From Pavlovales sp. CCMP2436 (Eukaryota; Haptophyta; Pavlovophyceae; Pavlovales), in NCBI GenBank assembly GCA_026770615.1, contig MU631307.1, positions 583,598 through 593,965 of the forward strand: a DNA stretch of 10,368 nucleotides, given 5' to 3'. A program made the translations under genes and the position numbers. A model generated the notes under the pieces. The model was not told where the DNA came from and did not search any database. It was given only the letters and a program-made list of their open reading frames with translations. Shown piece by piece: positions 5,967-10,368 of this stretch. Within the stretch, counting starts at the first letter, position 1; each line of letters starts with the position of its first letter.

Positions 5967-6573
5967 CTTCCAAGGAAGGGCCTTGGAAGGGCCAAGGGTT
6001 GTGGTCAGGGCTCGGGTTGGGGCGAGGGCGAGGGCTAGGACATTCTAGAGGCGGCCATCCTGAATTTTGAATTCTACCATAATAACTATAATAACTGAGT
6101 TATTACTTATTGAGGTTGGTGTGTGTGGGGGGGGGATAATAACATTCCCGGGGCTGTTCCCCCATGCTGACCCCCCACCATCTCTCCATTTCAAATGACG
6201 TTACCGCAGAAATGATACAATTATTACGAATAAATGTATAGCTTCACCAGCAACCCACTGTTATGGGCAGTGGAGCGAGCAGCCCCCACTGGAAGCAAAC
6301 CGATCAGCGGCCGTACTATTTTACGAACCCTATTTTGTTAGTATTTTATTAAATAAAACTGGACTTAGTTATTAACTGTTACCCCCCCGGGCGGGAACTG
6401 TGGTGCTAGCTCGCATCTGGGGCACGGAACCCGACGGTGCCCGACGGGACAAAGCCCGACGGTGATACCCCAGTTGGATGTCACCTGGGGCAGACAAAAA
6501 GTCGGTTCGATACCCGGACTTCGGTTCAGGTGTCGCTCCCTTGTGTGCACGCTCTCACTTGTTGCGGTCTATT
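5967..6573. other. Divergent intergenic region between the ALMT-like and coiled-coil genes
   Basis: Holds the short G-rich array (about 6008-6040), an AT-rich part (about 6060-6360) with ATAACTATAATAACTGAGTTATTA-type repeats, and a G-run at 6127-6136. It also holds the tRNA-like segment (6430-6530). Any promoter for the minus-strand gene should lie here; ATACATTTA on the minus strand near 6240-6230 is the only weak TATA-like candidate. No gene recognised. Confidence 0.45.
6430..6520 (+). repeat. tRNA-like (SINE-like) segment with Pol III box matches
   Basis: GGTTCGATACC at 6504-6514 matches the tRNA B box (GGTTCGANNCC) exactly. TACCCCAGTTGG at 6466-6477 matches the A box with one mismatch, 38 bp upstream, close to tRNA spacing. 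AAGTC/GACTT arms around the B box give a T-arm-like hairpin. A full cloverleaf does not form, so this is not a functional tRNA gene; a tRNA-derived SINE fragment is the simplest reading. Three copies of CCCGACGG (6430, 6440, 6455) precede it. Confidence 0.4.
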
Positions 6574-6581
6574 GTATATAG
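6574..6581 (+). promoter_or_regulatory. TATA-like box upstream of the coiled-coil gene
   Basis: GTATATAG lies about 107-114 bp before the ATG at 6688, in a GC-rich stretch where such an AT patch stands out. If used, transcription would start around 6605 and the 5' leader would be about 80 nt. This supports 6688 or 6703 over the more upstream in-frame ATG at 6478. Confidence 0.4.
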
Positions 6582-6687
6582 CACAACGTGCGTGCGTGGC
6601 GGGCGCTCGCACAGCTCAAGCGGACTCTCATTCACGACTCGAGCGCGCGTGGAGGCACGCGGTGTTTGCGAGACGCGTGCTCGTGAT

Positions 6688-8549
6688 ATGCATGCTCACG
6701 GGATGGCGCTCCTCGCGCTCGTGGGGGGCGCGTTAGGGGCCGCCGATCGGGGCAGTGGGGGCAGCGGGCAAGGTCTCTACGACCTGGGTGCAGCGCTCGG
6801 ACCGACGACGGGCCGAGCGCCGCCGCAGCCGCAGGGCGAGGACGCCACGATCAGGGCCGTCTTCGGCCCGTTTGGCCCCAACAAGCAGCGGCTGGCCGAG
6901 CTGCTCGCGCGCCACGTGGCCGAGCAGGACAACGCGATGCGCGCGTTCGCTGCCAAGAATGTAGAGCTCAACGCGCTCGGCCGCCGCGCGTATGAGCTGC
7001 AGCACGCGCTCGTCGCGCGCGACGAGCATATCGGCCGCATGCAGCACGAGCTGGGCGAGGCGCAGGGCCGGCTAGCATCGGCGGAGCGGGCGGCCGAGGC
7101 GCTGCGCGCCGCGGAGAAGAACGCCGCGCCCGCTTGGCAGACGGCGCAGGCTGAGCTCGCCTTAGCGCACGCGGCCGCCGCGAGCGCGCAGCCTGAGCTC
7201 GAGGCACTGCGGCGTAGCGCAGAGGAGAACCAGCGGCTCGCCAAGGAGAGCCACCGCGAGCTCGCCCAGGTCCACGCCGAGTTGGACACAGCGTGCGCGC
7301 GCATCGACGGGCTCGAGTCGGAGCTCGCGGCGGTTGCGGCCGCGGGAAGCAGTGCGACGGAGGCGGCGGCAGTGGCTACGGCGGCGGGGGGTGCAGAGTG
7401 CGTGCGCGCTGCGGCCGCCGAGGCCGAGCTCAGGGGCGAACTTGAGCGCGTGCGCGCCGACGCGGCGGCAGCCACTGCGATGTTGCCGAGCGCGGGCGAG
7501 TTGGAGGAGAGTGAGGCCAGGCTCGAGGAACTCCGCGCGCAGTTAGAGCGTTTGGGGGTTCTTCGCGTGCAGTTTGAGCGCGAAGGCGCCGAGCTTTTGA
7601 ACGCAAGCATGGCGGCGGCCGCTGCGACGGAGCAGAGCGAGGCCGAGGCGGGGAAGCTCCGTGTGCAGCTCGCAAGTGTGCGCGCCGAGCTCGCAAGCGC
7701 GCGTGCCGACGCGGAGGCTGCGGCCGCGGCAAGCGCGGGCGCCGACGTGAGCGCGGGCGCCGACGCAGAGGCAGACGGCGAGGAGATGGACGGCGAGGCG
7801 GGTCGAGAGTCCGCCAACGCAAGCGCCGCGCCCGTGAGGCCCAAGGCGGTGCGAGCGCTGGCGAGGGCGCTCAAGGTAAATACGAACAAATAATATGAAA
7901 TAACATTAATAATGTGTGAAAAAAAAAAAAAAAAAAAGAGAGTAAATACCACTACTGCTACCACTACTGCTACATCTATTAATACCTGCTGTTCTAAATA
8001 ACACAGGCCTCCCGTGCCAACGCGACAGCGCTCGCCGCCGATCTGGCTGAGCTGAGGGGCTGGCACGAGCAGCTCGGACAGGCCGCGCGCGTGGACGCCG
8101 AGCAAGTCGCGCGGCTGAGGGAAGAGGGGCGCGGCGCCGCTGGCGACGAGCAGCGGCTCCTCGACGAGCTGAGGGCGCAGCTCGCGGAGGCGCAGGAGGA
8201 CGCGCGCCGCTCAGGTAGGAGGCTGGCGGAGAGTCGGGAGGGCCGCGACGCGCGGCTCGAGCAGCTGCAGGCGCAGATGGTGGCCGAGGTCGAGGCAGTG
8301 CGCAGCACGCACGCAAGCGAGGTGGCTGCCCTGCGTGCGCAGCTGGAGCCTGGCGCCGACGCGGCGGCCGGCTCTGGGGACGACGCGACTCAGGCCGAGA
8401 CGGGAGTGGAGCCCGCCGCGGCTCCGAAGAAGAAGAGGAAGAAGGCGTCCCTTGTGGCAAGCTCCAAAGTCGTAGTCTCCAAGACTGCGAAGAGCAAGGC
8501 GAAGAGCAAGGCGAAGAGCGAGGCGACTCAGAGCAAGGCTGACACCTGA
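6688..8549 (+). CDS. Alanine-rich coiled-coil protein with basic NLS-like tail, two exons
   Basis: Exon 1 runs 6688-7875 (396 codons). The intron is 7876-8006 (GTAAAT..ACACAG). Exon 2 runs 8007-8549 (180 codons plus TGA). Both junctions are phase 0, giving about 576 residues. Residues 1-20 are mildly hydrophobic (ALLALVGGALGA), then a Gly/Pro-rich linker. From about 66 to 510 the protein is almost continuous Ala/Glu/Arg/Leu/Gln heptad-like helix, broken by an Ala/Gly/Asp-rich stretch (about 345-375). The C-terminus has PKKKRKK (536-542), resembling a classical nuclear-localization signal, then a Lys/Ser/Ala tail. No catalytic domain is recognised; a filament, scaffold or chromatin-associated role is only a guess. 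The start at 6688 was chosen because a TATA-like box lies about 110 bp upstream; 6703 (MALLALVGG) has an equally good context. The frame is open further upstream but that stretch has no coding character. Confidence 0.72.
7876..8006 (+). other. Intron of the coiled-coil gene
   Basis: 131 nt, AT-rich against GC-rich exons. Donor AAG|GTAAAT, acceptor AACACAG|GCC, a branch-point-like TATTAAT near 7977, and an A19 run at 7919-7937. Removing it keeps the coiled-coil frame, and the exon sequence on both sides has the same Ala/Arg/Glu composition. Confidence 0.75.
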
Positions 8550-8853
8550 ATGAATTCTTCGGCCAACCAGGACAACCGTCTTTCAGTCGCTTAACTAGTT
8601 CGAGCCGATCAGTGTTTATAAGAAGAGTAAGATATCGGGCGTCGAACAGGCCGACTCCGTGCTAAAGGGTACACGATACTGCAAACTTACGGAGGGCACT
8701 ATACTTCACGCGTATAATTTTTGTTATAGCCTGCCGGAGGCACCCGGCCGGCAGGCCCCCCTTCGTTTGCGAAGAAAAAATTTGGGCCTTTTTTAGAGCG
8801 TTCTTAGCGTGAAACAGCCCGTTTTTAGCTTTGCCCAGCTCATAGCGGGCACG
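8550..8853. other. Spacer downstream of the coiled-coil gene, with two hairpins
   Basis: No gene seen. CCTGCCGG (8730-8737) pairs with CCGGCAGG (8748-8755), followed by CTTCG-TTTG-CGAAG (8761-8774) and an A-run. These could mark the 3' end of the upstream transcript or the boundary of the following mobile-element region. No AATAAA signal is present. Confidence 0.45.
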
Positions 8854-9114
8854 ATGCCACGCGCTAAGGGCGTCAAGGGCGAGGCGCCGAAGGAAAAGTG
8901 CGAGTACTGCAAGTCGACGATCAATGCAGGCGAACATCATGGCTAGGCACAATGGCTTGTGCACGGTGCGTAAGGAAGCGATGGCGCGCAACCAGGCCAC
9001 GGTGAGCGACTTCAGGGCGGTTGAAGAACCTACGGACTGCTGGCGGCTGACGCGTCCGATGAAATTGCCGACTATGATGAGCCGAAGGACGAACCGATGG
9101 CGCGCGTGGCATGA
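8854..9114 (+). pseudogene. Frameshifted zinc-finger (C2HC/BED-like) fragment with acidic linker
   Basis: From ATG 8854 one frame reads MPRAKGVKGEAPKEKCEYCK and stops at TAG 8944-8946. The frame one base over continues as MARHNGLCTVRKEAMARNQ. Together they form C-x2-C followed by H-x3-C, the ligand pattern of BED/C2HC fingers common at the N-terminus of transposon proteins. A second shift near 9029 moves to a frame reading YGLLAADASDEIADYDEPKD and ending TGA at 9112-9114. Two frame changes within 180 bp suggest decay, though sequencing error or an unseen small intron cannot be excluded. Neighbouring sequence also looks mobile-element derived. Confidence 0.5.
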
Positions 9115-9163
9115 GCCAAAAGGCGGCAGCGACAACGAGCTCGAGACCGGCGGCTGCAGCGTC

Positions 9164-9324
9164 AGCGCGCTGCCGCTGCCGCCGTCAGGCGCGAGCGCGC
9201 TGCCGCTGCCGGGCGCGAACGCGCTGCCGCTGCCGCCGCTAGGCTCGAGTACGCTGCCGCTGCAGCCGCCGGGCTCGAGCGCGCTGCCGCCGCCGCCGCC
9301 GGGCGAGAGCGCGCTGCTGCCGCC
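9164..9324 (+). repeat. 30-bp minisatellite encoding a decapeptide repeat
   Basis: Units start at 9164 (30 bp), 9194 (24 bp), 9218, 9248, 9278 (30 bp each) and a partial at 9308, of the type AGCGCGCTGCCGCTGCCGCC plus a Gly/Ser codon tail. In one plus frame they read SALPLPPSGA-like decapeptides. All unit lengths are multiples of three, so all frames stay open except for a TAG at 9240-9242 in the frame of the downstream ORF. Confidence 0.75.
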
Positions 9325-10368
9325 CCAAGGAAAAAGGAATTGGCATTGAAGATCCTGAGGCAATCGAAGGCGGGATCAAGGTAGCAGCCCTGCTAAGCCA
9401 ACTCAACACAGTAGGTTTCACGGAGGAATTCACGGCAGACCTGCTAAAAAGACACAGACAAGAGGATAAGAAGTGGAGTCCACCTGTGTTACGCAGAGGC
9501 CTAGAGGCTGGACTGAGACACCCAGCTGGGGCAGCACCATGGATGGTAGAAAGAAATTATGCGGACTTCGGATCGGAACTTCTCGTTGACATCTGTCCCG
9601 AGTTGCGCAAATACAATGGACGCTGGGCAACCTTGGTGCATCACAAGGTGGGAGACACACTGCTATGCGCCCAGCAGCCTTCGCTAAGCACCCCTACAGC
9701 AGCGCGAGATGCGAACATCAGCGACCTTTCACATGCGGAGCAAGCAATACTGGAAGGAGAACCGGTGCCTGGCCTGGAAAATTGTAATCACCTAGAGAGC
9801 CTACTCACTGCAAAGGCAAAACCAATGCTAAAAGGACTGAATAAGGATATTCGAAACGAAGTGAGGGACATGCTTATAATAGCCCTTAGAAGCAAACTCG
9901 AGGGGCCCCTCCGATTCCGGTACGTCACCAGATATACTAATGCCTTCCTAAAGGCACGTCATTCAATAACAAACCGCCTATACTTGCCCGTTATTAAGAC
10001 GCCGCGGAAAATACAGGTTGCAGTTGACGGATCTCACAAAGTCCTTGATGATGGCACCCACTTGGCATCTTGAGCATGTGCCTACATTATTACCAACCAA
10101 GTCGCACAGCCACAAACAGAAGAGGTGCACATTGTTTACTGCACCTTCGACGGGGAACAGGATGTAGCCAACGGGGAAATCAGCTGATTGTCCCTCGCTC
10201 TACAATGGCTCGAAGGGGAAACGGGACTACAGATCGGATGGGACCACCTTAATGGGGTCAAGGAAGCCCACTACCAAATCCCAAACACCCGCTGCCGCGG
10301 AAGACCTCACGGCATGACCGCTGAGAGCTCTCACGCCTATAACCAAAATCCGCACATGACAACAGCAC
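9243..10368 (+). pseudogene. Mobile-element (retroelement-like) ORF ending in an RNase H-like domain, interrupted by in-frame TGA
   Basis: One frame is open from 9243 to TGA 10071-10073, then to TGA 10185-10187, then to the window edge. The first part (IEDPEAIEGGIKVAALLSQL.., about 250 residues) is not recognised. From about 10008 it reads KIQVAVDGSHKVLDDG. A Glu follows in GEIS (codon 10176-10178), and an Asp in LQIGWDHLNGVKEA (codon 10242-10244). The Glu-Asp gap is 22 residues, the same as E48-D70 of E. coli RNase HI, and hydrophobic ALQWL and YII segments sit where the fold expects them. The fourth catalytic residue would lie past the window. Family knowledge: RNase H domains lie C-terminal in many LTR and non-LTR retroelements. 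No reverse-transcriptase YxDD motif is visible in the window. GC content and codon use are clearly lower than in the coiled-coil gene next door. The TGA codons suggest a decayed copy. Confidence 0.55.

Noticed and set aside
6365..6550. 61-codon minus-strand ORF containing SPGIEPT
   Set aside because: The GIEP peptide is the typical antisense translation of a tRNA B box; the segment is better explained as tRNA-like/SINE sequence.
6777..8105. 442-codon minus-strand ORF opposite the coiled-coil gene
   Set aside because: Ala/Ser/Arg-rich antisense reflection of a GC-rich coding exon; it runs unspliced through the intron of the plus-strand gene.
8662..9363. 233-codon minus-strand ORF and smaller minus ORFs at 8921-9433
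   Set aside because: Gly/Ser repeats are the antisense of the decapeptide minisatellite and the rest shows no domain; the plus strand holds the zinc-finger pattern.
10070..10252. 60-codon plus-strand ORF after the RNase H-like frame
   Set aside because: Overlaps the RNase H-like frame, which carries the conserved catalytic residues; this frame has no recognisable features.

Overview
This window looks like nuclear DNA from a eukaryotic microalga or a similar protist. The coding exons are GC-rich and sit among AT-rich introns and spacers. Splice junctions are of GT..AG type, and the non-coding part is full of homopolymer runs, microsatellites, minisatellites and non-autonomous transposons. Nothing bacterial is visible: there are no operons, Shine-Dalgarno sites or dense ORFs. 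The taxon cannot be fixed from sequence alone. An ALMT-like transporter together with this exon/intron texture fits a green alga or another phytoplankton lineage.

Layout. (1) Positions 1-2150 hold no convincing exon. They contain repeats, a solitary transposon arm, a triplicated 40-nt exon-like cassette, and a MITE-like element with an ATT/ATC-rich core (about 1745-2153). (2) On the minus strand, from 5966 down to about 2173, seven exons can be joined in consistent phase into a membrane protein. It has about six hydrophobic segments followed by a cytosolic helical part with a FARWEP motif, as in the ALMT/FUSC-like anion channel and transporter family. Its second intron holds a 952-bp foldback element flanked by TA, plus a G-rich hexamer minisatellite. 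(3) Positions 5967-6687 form a head-to-head intergenic region with a small tRNA-like/B-box segment and a TATA-like box. (4) On the plus strand, positions 6688-8549 form a two-exon gene (intron 7876-8006). It encodes an Ala/Glu/Arg-rich coiled-coil protein of about 576 residues ending in a basic, NLS-like tail. (5) Positions 8550-8853 are spacer with two hairpins. (6) From 8854 to the window edge lies a decayed mobile-element gene region: a frameshifted C2HC/BED-like zinc finger, a decapeptide minisatellite, and a reading frame ending in an RNase H-like domain. That domain has Asp/Glu/Asp at the expected spacing but is interrupted by in-frame TGA codons.

The two host genes are divergently transcribed and nothing in their products links them functionally. 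The most unusual theme is in the transporter gene. At two of its junctions, short copies of an exon edge plus its splice site lie again inside the adjoining intron, and a third, similar cassette set lies downstream. Two introns are also bounded by short direct repeats. This looks like a locus where tandem duplication has been copying splice junctions.
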